Origin: Prevotellaceae bacterium UBA1743
GTDB taxonomy: Bacteria; Bacteroidota; Bacteroidia; Bacteroidales; Bacteroidaceae
Direction of reading: 5' to 3'
Assembly: GCA_002314945.1 (NCBI GenBank)
Contig: DCHV01000039.1
Location: 6,077 to 46,888, forward strand
DNA: 40,812 nt
Shown here: positions 1 to 9,012 of the stretch, piece after piece
Layout: every line of letters starts with the position of its first letter
Numbering within the stretch: the first letter of the stretch is position 1
Notes under the pieces: generated by a model
Seen by the model: only the letters and a program-made list of their open reading frames with translations
Database searches by the model: none
Told to the model about the DNA's origin: nothing
Program-made: the position numbers and the translations under genes

Positions 1-454
1 TATATAATAGAATTTCATTCTCACTTTTCGGGGTGTATGGATGTGTGTGCTCTTTTTTTACTGAAATTATTGAAATTATTGAAATTGCTCTCCCCTTCTC
101 AGATGAGTAAATCGGCGTATCCTTGTGCTGTCTGGAGAAAAATGCATGTATTTTATGCATAGTTAAAATGGTGATATTCAGCTAAATATATCTGGTAGAG
201 TAAATATGCGGTAAATATACGGTAAACCCGATTTTCGGGCATTCGGCGTATAATTGAATAGCAAGATGCCCCGTACGGCTTCCTCCCCCTCTCCCTACGA
301 TGATTTCCGGACGCGGAAATTACGAAAGGCTATCGAAGGATTACCGAGGAAATCGGATGATTTCGTGGAGGTCGGGGCGTTTGTTTTCCAGTTTTTTGAG
401 GAATCAATAATTTTTGTGTAAATTTGCAAACAAAAGAAAGAAAATTCAAAATCA
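1..454. other. intergenic region with short tandem repeats
   Basis: No gene is supported here. Bases 63-86 hold two and a half copies of a 9-base unit (GAAATTATT). Bases 142-160 hold two ATGCAT hexamers 7 bases apart. Bases 201-227 hold two 11-base units (TAAATATGCGG, TAAATATACGG) followed by TAAAC. A possible small reading frame on the minus strand (295-570) overlaps the promoter and start of the next gene and shows no family resemblance, so I do not call it. Confidence 0.6.
392..426 (+). promoter_or_regulatory. Bacteroidetes-type promoter of the GH43-like gene
   Basis: A -7 box TAAATTTG (419-426) fits the TAnnTTTG consensus of the Bacteroidetes primary sigma factor. A TTTTTTG run (392-398) supplies the -33 TTTG, 20 bases upstream. 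The leader to the ATG at 461 would be about 30 bases. Confidence 0.65.
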
Positions 455-460
455 GTGAGT

Positions 461-1477
461 ATGATGAAACCAGTCCGATTGTTGTGTGTCATGTCATGGC
501 TGTTTGCCTCTCTGGCAATTGATGTAAAGGCGCAAATTGCTGATGCGCCATTGTTCCGAGATCCTATCACGGATGGAGCTGCCGACCCCTGTGTTGTTTA
601 CAACCGCAAGGAGAAGGCGTGGTGGATACTCTACACACAGCGTAGAGCCAACTGTGATGCACCGGGTGTGGCTTATTGCTTCGGTAATCGTATCGGCATA
701 GCCAGCAGCGAGGACAATGGACGTTCGTGGACGTATCGCGGGACGCTGGATTTGGAATTCGAGGAAGGCGAGAATACGTTTTGGGCACCCGATTGTATCT
801 ACCAGAATGGCACCTATCATCTGTTTGTCGTGTATATCCGTGGTGTACGTACCCAATTTGGCGAGAGAGCGAGATTGATGCACTATACCTCCAAGGATAT
901 GTGGAACTGGAAATGCAAAGGAACGGTGAAACTGCCCCAGGACAACGTCATTGACCCCACCCTCATGCAACTCCCCGACGGTACCTGGCGCATGTGGTAC
1001 AAATACCAAGCTACTTCCTGTTATGCTGATTCAAAAGATTTAGTCCATTGGACAGGTGCCGAGAAGCCCGCGGCCAGCGAATATGCTCATGAGGGGGCAA
1101 AGGCATTCCGATACAAGGATCGCTACTGGCTGGTAGTGGACGAGTGGGCTGGAATGGGTGTCTATTCCTCTACGGACTACACACATTGGACACGCCAGGA
1201 GAAACGTATTCTGGACACTCCCAGCACCAGACCAGATGACACACCCTCTGGCGCACATGGAGATGTGGTGGTGAGCGCAGATGGGCAGGCTTACATCTTC
1301 TACTTCACGCATCCCGGACGTACCAAGCATAGTGAGTCGCCAGTGGATGAAAATGGTATTCAACCCTATTCCATCCGTCGTTCTTCTCTGCAAGTGGCTC
1401 GCCTGAATATCGGGGAAGACGGACAGATGGTGGTGGAACCAAGAGACAATGGGGTAGTGATAGACCTGAAGCCGTAG
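461..1477 (+). CDS. exported GH43-like five-bladed propeller glycosidase
   Basis: Predicted 338-residue exported glycoside hydrolase of the five-bladed beta-propeller type (GH43/GH32/GH117-like). A signal peptide covers about residues 1-24 (hydrophobic stretch then KAQ). Three acidic residues match the catalytic layout of this fold: Asp42 in the DPCVVYN motif as candidate base, Asp165 in IDPTLMQLPDG as pKa modulator, and Glu211 in AHEGAKAF as candidate acid. Repeated blade signatures are visible (GRSWTYRG, MWNWKCKG, DLVHWTG, DYTHWTRQ). The frame could begin with GTG at 455, but the ATG at 461 gives the cleaner signal peptide. The gene stands alone, convergent with the acyltransferase gene. 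The substrate cannot be told from sequence; there is no SusC/SusD pair nearby. The fold is fairly secure, the exact GH family is not. Confidence 0.75.
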   Translation: MMKPVRLLCVMSWLFASLAIDVKAQIADAPLFRDPITDGAADPCVVYNRKEKAWWILYTQRRANCDAPGVAYCFGNRIGIASSEDNGRSWTYRGTLDLEFEEGENTFWAPDCIYQNGTYHLFVVYIRGVRTQFGERARLMHYTSKDMWNWKCKGTVKLPQDNVIDPTLMQLPDGTWRMWYKYQATSCYADSKDLVHWTGAEKPAASEYAHEGAKAFRYKDRYWLVVDEWAGMGVYSSTDYTHWTRQEKRILDTPSTRPDDTPSGAHGDVVVSADGQAYIFYFTHPGRTKHSESPVDENGIQPYSIRRSSLQVARLNIGEDGQMVVEPRDNGVVIDLKP

Positions 1478-1500
1478 GAAAGATACTTCTTCCGCATTTC

Positions 1501-2517
1501 TCATCTTTGCAGTCCCAACCAAGGGGATGTCCGAGGAGCAAGACGACGTACTGCGCAAGAGAGAGAGTAGGTGATTGCGAGGGTAACAAAGAGGTTGCCT
1601 ACGTGAATGAGACCATACCATGCAGGGGAAATGCTGTGTGCCAACAACCATGAGGCCGCAACCTTGGTGAGTAGTCGGGCTATGATGCCGTGGCTGGCAT
1701 AAATGAAGAACAGGGTTTGGTAGAAGGTTGAAAAGCGGAACTGGACGCACGAACAGAAGGACGTCAGCATCACCATACCGCAGAGTACCGATAAAGTGTC
1801 CAATCCTATGCGCAAGGGCGGGTTGCCCAATACCAGCCAAACGGACAGGAAGATGAACAGAATGGTGCAAGGAAGGGAAAAACGTCGGCTGATGTCAATG
1901 AAATCGATATTCCACAGGGCTATGTATGCCCCCAAACCATAATAGGTGAGAGTGGTGATGGCTTCTGTCCCAATAGGTAGGAAGGGTATGCACAACAAAG
2001 GAAGCAGGGACAGACGGTGAAGGCTCAGGAGATACCTAAGCAGAGGACTGAGGACAGTAATCAATATCAGGTTGCGCAAGAACCAGAGCGGACCGTCCAA
2101 GGGCGTGGATTCAAGACCCTCTCCGTAGTAACAGACATATACTTTCCATAAGAACCCTGGGGTAATTTCATTCCACCGAATGCCTTGTTCTCCCATCAGT
2201 GCAGGGAAAGACCAGGTTGCAAGAAGGAAGAAAAGCAGGTATATCGTATTCCATGCCAGATAAGGTATCAGGTAGGTGTGGAATCGCCTGCGGAGCTTGG
2301 ACGGATAATCGTGAACTTTGCCATGATGGAAAAACAAGTAACCAGACAGGGCATAGAACAACGGATTGGCCAGCCACAGGATTCTGCCTACCAAGAGATA
2401 GCCCGTATCATATCCGCTCCCTTGTGTCATCGTGTCCTCCACCAGATTGGTATGGATAGCTATGATGAATGGTATGAGGAGGCATTTCAGCCGGGCTATG
2501 ACGGGCAAAAAAGACAC
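1501..2517 (-). CDS. acyltransferase-3 family membrane protein
   Basis: Integral membrane protein of about 338 residues resembling acyltransferase family 3 (OafA/NodX type), which transfers acetyl or other acyl groups to surface glycans. An N-terminal RLKCLLIPFIIAIHTN segment matches the usual family start, where a conserved His ends the first membrane helix. It is followed by LFYALSGYLFF, DGPLWFLRNL and about ten hydrophobic segments. The open frame runs back to 2583, into the 3' end of nifJ, but the stretch 2518-2583 encodes no family sequence and lies in a terminator hairpin. I prefer GTG at 2517, preceded by AGGAGG; TTG at 2508 is an alternative. The gene ends 23 bases from the convergent GH43-like gene. 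The acceptor is unknown. Confidence 0.7.
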   Translation of the reverse strand: MSFLPVIARLKCLLIPFIIAIHTNLVEDTMTQGSGYDTGYLLVGRILWLANPLFYALSGYLFFHHGKVHDYPSKLRRRFHTYLIPYLAWNTIYLLFFLLATWSFPALMGEQGIRWNEITPGFLWKVYVCYYGEGLESTPLDGPLWFLRNLILITVLSPLLRYLLSLHRLSLLPLLCIPFLPIGTEAITTLTYYGLGAYIALWNIDFIDISRRFSLPCTILFIFLSVWLVLGNPPLRIGLDTLSVLCGMVMLTSFCSCVQFRFSTFYQTLFFIYASHGIIARLLTKVAASWLLAHSISPAWYGLIHVGNLFVTLAITYSLSCAVRRLAPRTSPWLGLQR

Positions 2518-2551
2518 AGCCCCCTCCTGTGTATGAGGAGAGGGCTGAGTC
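2507..2551 (-). terminator. rho-independent terminator after nifJ
   Basis: On the minus strand a 16-base-pair stem with two mismatches (arms 2536-2551 and 2513-2528, 7-base loop) is followed directly by six T residues (2512-2507). It lies just after the nifJ stop codon. The descending arm also contains the candidate GTG start and AGGAGG of the acyltransferase gene. Confidence 0.85.
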
Positions 2552-2561
2552 GTATTGTCAA

Positions 2562-5500
2562 TTATTCCTGGGGAAGAGACCAATCTTCCTGCGTCTTGCG
2601 GATGTAAGTCTGATAGCGGCGCTTGGCTGCTTCCTTACATGCATCGTACAATTCCTGTGCCTCCTGGGGAGCGGCCTTCTTCAGAGAGAGGAAGCGAACC
2701 TCACCCTCGAGGAATTCCTGGAACTTATCCCACTGAGGCTCCTTGCTGTCGAGCTGGAAGGGGTTCTTGCCCTCTTCTGCCAGAGCAGGATTGTTGCGCC
2801 ACAACTGCCAGTAACCACATTCTACAGCCTTGGCTTCCTCAGCCTGGCTCTTGCCCATGCCACCTTTGGCCTTCAGACCATGATTGATACAGGGAGCGTA
2901 GCCGATAATCAGTGAAGGACCATGCCAAGCCTCTGCCTCGCGGAAGGCTTTCAGGCACTGGCTCTGGTCAGCGCCCATAGCTACTTGAGCTACATATACA
3001 TTGCCATAGGTAGCCTGCATCAAGCCCAGGTCCTTCTTGCCTACGCGCTTGCCATTGGCCGCAAACTGTGCAATAGCACCGATAGGAGTAGCCTTGCTGG
3101 CCTGACCACCTGTGTTGGAGTAAACCTCGGTGTCAATTACGAAGATGTTCACATCCTCGCCACTGCCAATTACATGGTCGAGACCACCATAACCGATATC
3201 GTATGAAGCACCATCACCACCGATAATCCACTGGCTGCGCTTTACCAGGTAGTGAGAGAGTTCCTTCAACTGAGTACATGCGCTGCAACCCTTTGCAGCA
3301 CCTTCTTCGATGAAGGGCTTGAGGGCCTCTGCGGCAGCCTTGGAACCTTCTGCATCATTCTGGTTGTCAATCCACTGTTGTGCGGCAGCCTTGTAACCTT
3401 CGGAGGTCTTGTCTGATGCAATCATTTCCTGGAGGAGCATGGTGATACGCTTCTTCATCTTCTTGTTGGCCAGAACCATACCCATACCGAATTCGCAGAA
3501 ATCCTCGAACAAGGAGTTTGCCCAAGCTGGACCCTGTCCCTTTTCGTTGGTGGTATAGGGAGTGGAAGGAATAGAACCAGAATAGATGCTGGAGCAACCA
3601 GTAGCATTAGCTACCATCTGACGATCACCGAACAACTGGCTGATGAGTTTTACGTAGGGAGTTTCACCACAACCCGAGCAAGCACCGCTGAACTCAAAGA
3701 GAGGAGTTGCAAACTGGCTGTTCTTGGGGCTCTGCTTGATGTCCACCAAATCCTGCTTGCTCTTGACATTCTTCACGCAATAGCTCCAGTTGGCAGCTTC
3801 CTGGGCAGCCATCTCTGATGAGTCATCGTATGCTACCATGGTCAAGGCCTTGCCCAACTTTGGATTGCCAGGACAAACATCGGCACAGTTGCCGCAGCCC
3901 AAACAATCCTTTACGCTAACCTGCATCACAAAGTTCATACCCTTCATGGCAGCAGGAGCCTTCATCTCCAGAGACTTGCCCTGGAAGTTAGCCTTCTCCT
4001 CAGCATCCAAGACGAAGGGACGGATGCAAGCGTGAGGACAAACGAAAGCACACTTGTTGCACTGGATACAGTTGTCGGCACTCCATACGGGGACAAAACC
4101 TGCTACACCACGCTTCTCGTAGGCAGAAGTACCTTGTTCCCATGTACCGTCCTCGATGCCCTTGTAGGCACTTACGGGCAGCAAATCGCCATTCTGTGCG
4201 TTGATGACGCGTACCAATTTCTGAATGAATTCTGGTTCCTCGCTGGCAGCAACTTCCTCGTCGGCCAATTGTGCCCATGCAGCATCAATAGCCAACTTCT
4301 GGTATTCTGAACCACGATCCACAGCAGCGAAGTTCTTGTCAACGACATCCTGACCCTTCTTGCCGTAACTCTTGACGATGGCTTTCTTCATCTGCTCTAC
4401 AGCCAACTCTACAGGGATAACCTCTGTGATACGGAAGAATGCAGACTGCAGAATGGTATTGGTACGGTTGCCCAAACCAATCTCCTGAGCAATCTTTGTA
4501 GCATTGATATAATATACGGTGATATCGTTCTGTGCAAAATAGCGCTTGATAGCGTTGGGGAGGAAGTTGACGAGCTCTTCACCCTCGAAGATGGTGTTCA
4601 GCAGGAACGTGCCACCTTTCTGAAGACCTCTCAAGACATCGTACATACGCAGATATGCCTGAACGTGACATGCTACGAAGTTGGGAGTCTTGATCTGATA
4701 AGTGCTACGGATGGGCGTGTCGCCAAAACGCAGGTGAGAGCAGGTGAAACCACCACTCTTCTTGCTATCGTATGAGAAATATGCCTGGCAGTATTTGTCG
4801 GTGTTGTCACCGATAATCTTTACGCTGTTCTTGTTGGCACCTACTGTACCATCTGCACCCAAACCGAAGAACTTAGCCTCGAAGATACCTTTGCCACCCA
4901 GTGCCATCTCTTCCTTCTGAGGCAGAGAGGTGAAGGTGAGGTCGTCCACGATGCCTACGGTGAAGTGGTCTTTGGGCTGAGGCAATTCCAGATTCTCATA
5001 TACACCGAGAATCATGGTAGGTGTGGTGTCGTTAGAACCAATACCATAACGGCCACCTACAATAGCGGGTGCGCCAGCTACTCCATAGAAAGCGTCCTTT
5101 ACGTCGAGCAACAGAGGCTCACCGTTAGATCCAGGCTCCTTCGTGCGATCCAGAACAGCAATGCGCTTGCAAGTCTTGGGCACTGCAGCCAACAAATGCT
5201 TCACGCTGAATGGACGATACAAGTGAACGCTCACCATACCATATTTCTTGCCATTGGCATTGGCATAGTCGATGGCTTCACGTGCTGCTTCGGTAGCTGA
5301 GCCCATCAGGATAATTACCTGTTCTGCATCCTCAGCACCATAGTATGAGAATAATTTGTATTCACGTCCGGTACGCTCGCTGATAGCTGTCATGTATTTT
5401 TCCACGATGGCGGGAAGGGCATCATAATAGCGGTTGCAGGATTCACGGTGTGCGAAGAATGTCTCGGGATTCTCTGCCATACCCTTTGCCTGGGGATGCT

Positions 5501-6137
5501 CGGGAGTGAGTGCGCGGCTGCGGAACTCGCTGATGGCTTTCATATCCACCAGGTCCTTTACGTCATCGTCTTCCAGAAGTTCTACCTTCTGATATTCGTG
5601 AGAGGTGCGGAAACCATCAAAGAAATTGATGAAGGGAACTCTACCTTCGATAGCAGCCAAATGAGCAACAGCGCTCAGATCCATCACTTCCTGTACAGAA
5701 CCTTCGGCCAACATGGCAAAACCAGTCTGACGACATGCCAGAACGTCGCTGTGATCACCAAAGATACACAAAGAGTGAGAAGCTACCGTACGAGCTGATA
5801 CATGGAATACGCTGGGGAGCAACTCGCCAGCAATCTTGTACATATTGGGGATCATCAACAGAAGTCCCTGTGAAGCGGTAAATGTCGTGGTAAGGGCACC
5901 AGCCTGGAGAGAACCATGAACTGCTCCCGCAGCACCAGCCTCTGATTGCATCTCTTGTACCATTACTGTGTCGCCAAACAAATTCTTGCGACCTTGTGCG
6001 GCCCACTCATCCACGTGCTCTGCCATAGGGGATGAGGGTGTGATGGGATAGATTGCAGCCACTTCGCTGAACATGTATGCTACATGTCCTGCGCAGGTGT
6101 TGCCATCCCATGTCACAAATTTTCTTTCTTTTGCCAT
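2562..6137 (-). CDS. nifJ: pyruvate:ferredoxin (flavodoxin) oxidoreductase
   Basis: Complete 1191-residue homodimeric-type pyruvate:ferredoxin oxidoreductase, which decarboxylates pyruvate to acetyl-CoA and CO2 while reducing ferredoxin or flavodoxin. It acts in the cytoplasm in anaerobic energy metabolism. The N-terminal pyrimidine-binding domain shows YPITPSSPMAEH (about residues 30-41). Two [4Fe-4S] motifs follow: CIQCNKCAFVCP near residue 690 and CLGCGNCADVCPGNP near 742. A further cluster motif, GACSGCGETP, precedes the thiamine diphosphate domain with GDGASYDIGYGG near 971 and VYSNTGGQAS. The conserved APCINHG is near the C-terminus. Length is normal for the family. The ATG at 6137 gives the usual MAKERKFVTWDGN start. 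It is flanked by a strong terminator downstream and an ATPase gene 51 bases upstream. Confidence 0.97.
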   Translation of the reverse strand: MAKERKFVTWDGNTCAGHVAYMFSEVAAIYPITPSSPMAEHVDEWAAQGRKNLFGDTVMVQEMQSEAGAAGAVHGSLQAGALTTTFTASQGLLLMIPNMYKIAGELLPSVFHVSARTVASHSLCIFGDHSDVLACRQTGFAMLAEGSVQEVMDLSAVAHLAAIEGRVPFINFFDGFRTSHEYQKVELLEDDDVKDLVDMKAISEFRSRALTPEHPQAKGMAENPETFFAHRESCNRYYDALPAIVEKYMTAISERTGREYKLFSYYGAEDAEQVIILMGSATEAAREAIDYANANGKKYGMVSVHLYRPFSVKHLLAAVPKTCKRIAVLDRTKEPGSNGEPLLLDVKDAFYGVAGAPAIVGGRYGIGSNDTTPTMILGVYENLELPQPKDHFTVGIVDDLTFTSLPQKEEMALGGKGIFEAKFFGLGADGTVGANKNSVKIIGDNTDKYCQAYFSYDSKKSGGFTCSHLRFGDTPIRSTYQIKTPNFVACHVQAYLRMYDVLRGLQKGGTFLLNTIFEGEELVNFLPNAIKRYFAQNDITVYYINATKIAQEIGLGNRTNTILQSAFFRITEVIPVELAVEQMKKAIVKSYGKKGQDVVDKNFAAVDRGSEYQKLAIDAAWAQLADEEVAASEEPEFIQKLVRVINAQNGDLLPVSAYKGIEDGTWEQGTSAYEKRGVAGFVPVWSADNCIQCNKCAFVCPHACIRPFVLDAEEKANFQGKSLEMKAPAAMKGMNFVMQVSVKDCLGCGNCADVCPGNPKLGKALTMVAYDDSSEMAAQEAANWSYCVKNVKSKQDLVDIKQSPKNSQFATPLFEFSGACSGCGETPYVKLISQLFGDRQMVANATGCSSIYSGSIPSTPYTTNEKGQGPAWANSLFEDFCEFGMGMVLANKKMKKRITMLLQEMIASDKTSEGYKAAAQQWIDNQNDAEGSKAAAEALKPFIEEGAAKGCSACTQLKELSHYLVKRSQWIIGGDGASYDIGYGGLDHVIGSGEDVNIFVIDTEVYSNTGGQASKATPIGAIAQFAANGKRVGKKDLGLMQATYGNVYVAQVAMGADQSQCLKAFREAEAWHGPSLIIGYAPCINHGLKAKGGMGKSQAEEAKAVECGYWQLWRNNPALAEEGKNPFQLDSKEPQWDKFQEFLEGEVRFLSLKKAAPQEAQELYDACKEAAKRRYQTYIRKTQEDWSLPQE

Positions 6138-6188
6138 AATTGCGTTCTCTAAAACCTTTTTTATTTAGTTAATATTCAAATTCAATGA

Positions 6189-7370
6189 TTAGTACAGGAA
6201 TCCGTACATCCAAATGGGAATCTCCAGCTCATGACCCTTGAGGATGCCCGAACGTGCATAAATCACATCTGTGCTGCGTCTCTTGGGTTCTTCCATGCAG
6301 ATGCGGAAACGCTGGTTGCTGTCCACAAGGAATGTGCTGCTACGGTCTCCTGTATAAATATCGTATTGCCCACTTATCGCATTGTGGAAGAATGTTTCCA
6401 ACAAGGTCTGATGGTCGATATTAGTGGGCGTCATTGCGTACATCAGGTTCGTGTTGTGCATAAGCAGACGGGCTGGCTTCTTGGGGTACTCTTCGCTATT
6501 GCGGTACACCATACTTACCAGGCGGGAGTCGCTCAGGCACTTGATGTAACTCATCACCGTGGCACGGCTGGTAAGCATGTCTTGAGCCAACTGGCTCACG
6601 TTGGGCGCACCAGAGCCGCTTGTGGCAAGGAGATACATCAGTTTCTTTATCTTATTCAGATATTTCAGTTCTATCTCCTTTACCATGGGAATGTCCACTT
6701 CTATCATCATATTGATGGTCTTCAGGAGACTCTCCATGAAATTGCATTTTTCATAGAAGAAGGGGTAGTATCCGTGGTGCAGATATGCTGGAAAATAGTC
6801 CATGGGATTAACCAGAGGCAACACTTCGTCTGAAATGCGCTCGTGGCGGTTCTGAATCTCTCTGATTGCGTATGGACGTAGATTCAGTCCTGTCTGGAGA
6901 TTCAGGAATTCACGGAAGGAAAAGCCTCTTAGATTGTAGGAGGCACAGATGCCATTCAGGTCGGGATTCTCACTCCCCAGCTGCATGACGCTACTGCCTG
7001 CAAATACCACTTTGATACGAGGACAACGGTCGTATATCATCCGTAGGTCTTTGCTCCAGTCAGGATCCTTGAACAGTTGGTCTATTACCAGGATTGTACC
7101 TCCTATCTTCGCGAATTCTGTGGCGAATTCAAAAAGTGATTTCCCCTGGAAGTAGAAGTTGTTCATATTGATATACAAACAACGCTTGTCCCGAGAACCA
7201 AAACTCTCCTTGATGTATTGAAGAAGGAAGGTAGTCTTTCCTACACCACGGCTTCCCAAAATGCCAATCAGCCTATCTCGCCAATTGATTTCGTCCATTA
7301 AAACACGCCGTATCGGGGCATCTATGTGTTCTACCAAGTATTGGTGTGTGCGAAAGAAAGAATCAAACAT
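6189..7370 (-). CDS. AAA/DUF4143-type ATPase with altered Walker B
   Basis: A 393-residue protein resembling the AAA_14/DUF4143 family of prokaryotic ATPases, whose cellular role is poorly known. The Walker A motif GSRGVGKT is at residues 39-46. The Walker B region reads TILVIDQLF with Asp97; the family usually has Asp-Glu, so the catalytic glutamate appears to be glutamine here. A winged-helix-like segment with LAQDMLTSRATVMSYIKCL follows, then a C-terminal domain that looks like a weakened DUF4143 region. It has its own promoter and lies 51 bases upstream of nifJ on the same strand, but no functional link to nifJ is evident. I am confident of the family and not of the function. Confidence 0.8.
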   Translation of the reverse strand: MFDSFFRTHQYLVEHIDAPIRRVLMDEINWRDRLIGILGSRGVGKTTFLLQYIKESFGSRDKRCLYINMNNFYFQGKSLFEFATEFAKIGGTILVIDQLFKDPDWSKDLRMIYDRCPRIKVVFAGSSVMQLGSENPDLNGICASYNLRGFSFREFLNLQTGLNLRPYAIREIQNRHERISDEVLPLVNPMDYFPAYLHHGYYPFFYEKCNFMESLLKTINMMIEVDIPMVKEIELKYLNKIKKLMYLLATSGSGAPNVSQLAQDMLTSRATVMSYIKCLSDSRLVSMVYRNSEEYPKKPARLLMHNTNLMYAMTPTNIDHQTLLETFFHNAISGQYDIYTGDRSSTFLVDSNQRFRICMEEPKRRSTDVIYARSGILKGHELEIPIWMYGFLY

Positions 7371-7393
7371 ACCTTAAATGTAAAATTTGCGTG

Positions 7394-7425
7394 CAAAGGT
7401 AGTCTTTTTTTGCTCAACTTGCAAA
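7394..7425 (-). promoter_or_regulatory. promoter of the AAA ATPase gene
   Basis: On the minus strand a -7 box TACCTTTG (7394-7401) and a -33 TTTG (7422-7425) are separated by 20 bases, matching the Bacteroidetes consensus. The ATG at 7370 lies 23 bases downstream of the -7 box. Confidence 0.7.
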
Positions 7426-7468
7426 TTTTTTGTGTAAATTGCTATCTCCACATAGCAAAATGGGGGTG

Positions 7469-8170
7469 TTATTCTTCCTCCTTTTCATTTGGAAACACGT
7501 CAATGTGCTTCATTTGGATCATGATTTCGGTCTGTCTTTTCAATACGTAACGCGATGGTTTCTGACTATTGAACTTTAGTGGGTTGGGAAGGGTGGCGGC
7601 TATCAAGGCACAATTGGGACGTGTCAGTTCGCGTGCTGTCGTGAAAAAATGTTGTTGGGCGATAGCCTCTGCCCCATAGATTCCGTCTCCCATTTCGATG
7701 GAATTGAGATACACTTCCATGATACGTCGTTTCCCCCATGTCATTTCTATCAAGCAAGTGAAATAGGCCTCAAATCCCTTGCGTATCCAACTGGAAGTCG
7801 GCCATAGGAATACATTCTTTGCCGTCTGTTGGCTGATGGAACTTCCTCCCCTTTTTCTCTTTCCACTCTGGCGCTCCCGCATTGCTTTTTCGATGGCTTT
7901 CATGTCAAAGCCATTATGTTCCAGATAGCGTTGGTCCTCGCTGGCCATAACTGCGACAGGCAGATAAATGGACATAGAGTCCATGGGAACCCAATGATGT
8001 TTCAGCCTGATTTTCTCTCCCCTCCCCATTTGTTGGCAACAACGTATTGCCATCAGTGGAGTCACATATACCGGACACCACTTGTATAGCAGTACAAAAA
8101 AGATTGTGCTCCCAAAAAACAGGAGCACAATCCATTGCATTACTTTTTGTATTTTCTTGAGAACTTTCAA
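7469..8170 (-). CDS. mtgA: monofunctional biosynthetic peptidoglycan transglycosylase
   Basis: A 233-residue membrane-anchored GT51 glycosyltransferase that polymerises lipid II into glycan strands of peptidoglycan. One N-terminal membrane segment (about residues 13-30) is followed by the GT51 domain. Motif 1 is ASEDQRYLEHNGFD, with Glu78 as the probable catalytic residue; motif 2 is GGSSISQQTAKN; motif 3 is KRRIMEVYLNSIEMGDGIYG. There is no transpeptidase domain, and the length fits MtgA. It begins 8 bases after the stop of the OmpA-like lipoprotein gene, so the two are probably co-transcribed, linking wall synthesis with a wall-binding outer-membrane lipoprotein. Confidence 0.92.
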   Translation of the reverse strand: MKVLKKIQKVMQWIVLLFFGSTIFFVLLYKWCPVYVTPLMAIRCCQQMGRGEKIRLKHHWVPMDSMSIYLPVAVMASEDQRYLEHNGFDMKAIEKAMRERQSGKRKRGGSSISQQTAKNVFLWPTSSWIRKGFEAYFTCLIEMTWGKRRIMEVYLNSIEMGDGIYGAEAIAQQHFFTTARELTRPNCALIAATLPNPLKFNSQKPSRYVLKRQTEIMIQMKHIDVFPNEKEEE

Positions 8171-8178
8171 GAATAATC

Positions 8179-8913
8179 TTATTGAAGTGTTCCTGCGTTG
8201 GCTGACTCAATCATAGCCTTGCTGGCATAAAGATAAATCTCTACACGGCGGCTGGCTGCTTGATCCTCTTTGCCATTAGCATCGTAAATCAGATAGTTGG
8301 GGTCTTCGCCATATCCGATAGTACTTGCAATCTGGGTCGGGTTTACACGGCAGGTACCAGTGAGGTAAGACTTCACTGAGTTGGCACGATTCTGGCTCAA
8401 AGTCAGGTTTGTAGCATCAGAACCATCACTACTTGCATAACCGCAGATGGCAACATCACAATCGGTATAGATATTGATTACCTCCGAAGCAAATTTCTGC
8501 AAAGAAGCCTGAGCTGAAGGTTGCAGATTGTATTTGCCGACAGCAAACAAGATACCGTTGTCCAAGGTGATCTTGACAGCCTCCAAACCATTTGCGTCGG
8601 TCGTGGTCTCTACGACAGCTTCCTCTTGCAAAGCAGCAGCTGCAGCGGCCTTTGCCTTGTCCATCTTCTTACCGATAAGCGCACCAGCAGTAGTTCCACC
8701 TGCAACGCCTACACCAGCACCGATAGCGGCGCCTATCTTGGCACCCTTGCTACCATTGGCCAACGCACCAATAGCGGCACCCAAACCAGCACCTACGGCA
8801 CCACCACCTGCACCACCGATCAAAGCACCCTTAGTCTTGTTTGACCAACTGGAACATCCACTCAGCAATAGTGCGACACATAACGCACTTGCAATACTTT
8901 TTAATCCTTTCAT
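8179..8913 (-). CDS. OmpA-family lipoprotein with glycine zipper
   Basis: A 244-residue lipoprotein. The signal peptide ends in LLLSGC with the lipidated Cys20. Residues about 30-85 are very rich in Gly and Ala in a glycine-zipper pattern (ALIGGAGGGAVGAGLGAAIG), which in related proteins inserts in or lines the membrane. The C-terminal half is an OmpA-like peptidoglycan-binding domain: DVAICGYASSDG followed by NLTLSQNRANSVKSYL, containing the conserved Asp and Arg that bind diaminopimelate. There is no acidic surface-export signal after Cys20, so a periplasm-facing anchor is likely. It probably tethers outer membrane to wall and leads the operon with mtgA. Confidence 0.88.
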   Translation of the reverse strand: MKGLKSIASALCVALLLSGCSSWSNKTKGALIGGAGGGAVGAGLGAAIGALANGSKGAKIGAAIGAGVGVAGGTTAGALIGKKMDKAKAAAAAALQEEAVVETTTDANGLEAVKITLDNGILFAVGKYNLQPSAQASLQKFASEVINIYTDCDVAICGYASSDGSDATNLTLSQNRANSVKSYLTGTCRVNPTQIASTIGYGEDPNYLIYDANGKEDQAASRRVEIYLYASKAMIESANAGTLQ

Positions 8914-8962
8914 ACGTCTGATAATTTTAAATCTTTACATGAAATTGTTTAATATTCTACTG

Positions 8963-8970
8963 CAAAGGTA
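8963..8970 (-). promoter_or_regulatory. -7 box of the OmpA-like lipoprotein gene
   Basis: TACCTTTG on the minus strand fits the TAnnTTTG consensus, about 50 bases upstream of the ATG at 8913. A -33 box at the right spacing is not clear. Confidence 0.5.
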
Positions 8971-9012
8971 TACAAAATCTCTCACACACATCACTATTAC
9001 TCGTTTTTTTTG

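Noticed and set aside
1040..1870. Open frame of 276 codons on the minus strand spanning the ends of the GH43-like and acyltransferase genes
   Set aside because: It is out of frame with the acyltransferase and antisense to the glycosidase, both of which have family motifs.
6231..6833. Open frame of 200 codons antisense to the AAA ATPase gene
   Set aside because: No motif, promoter or start context; the minus-strand frame has a clear P-loop.
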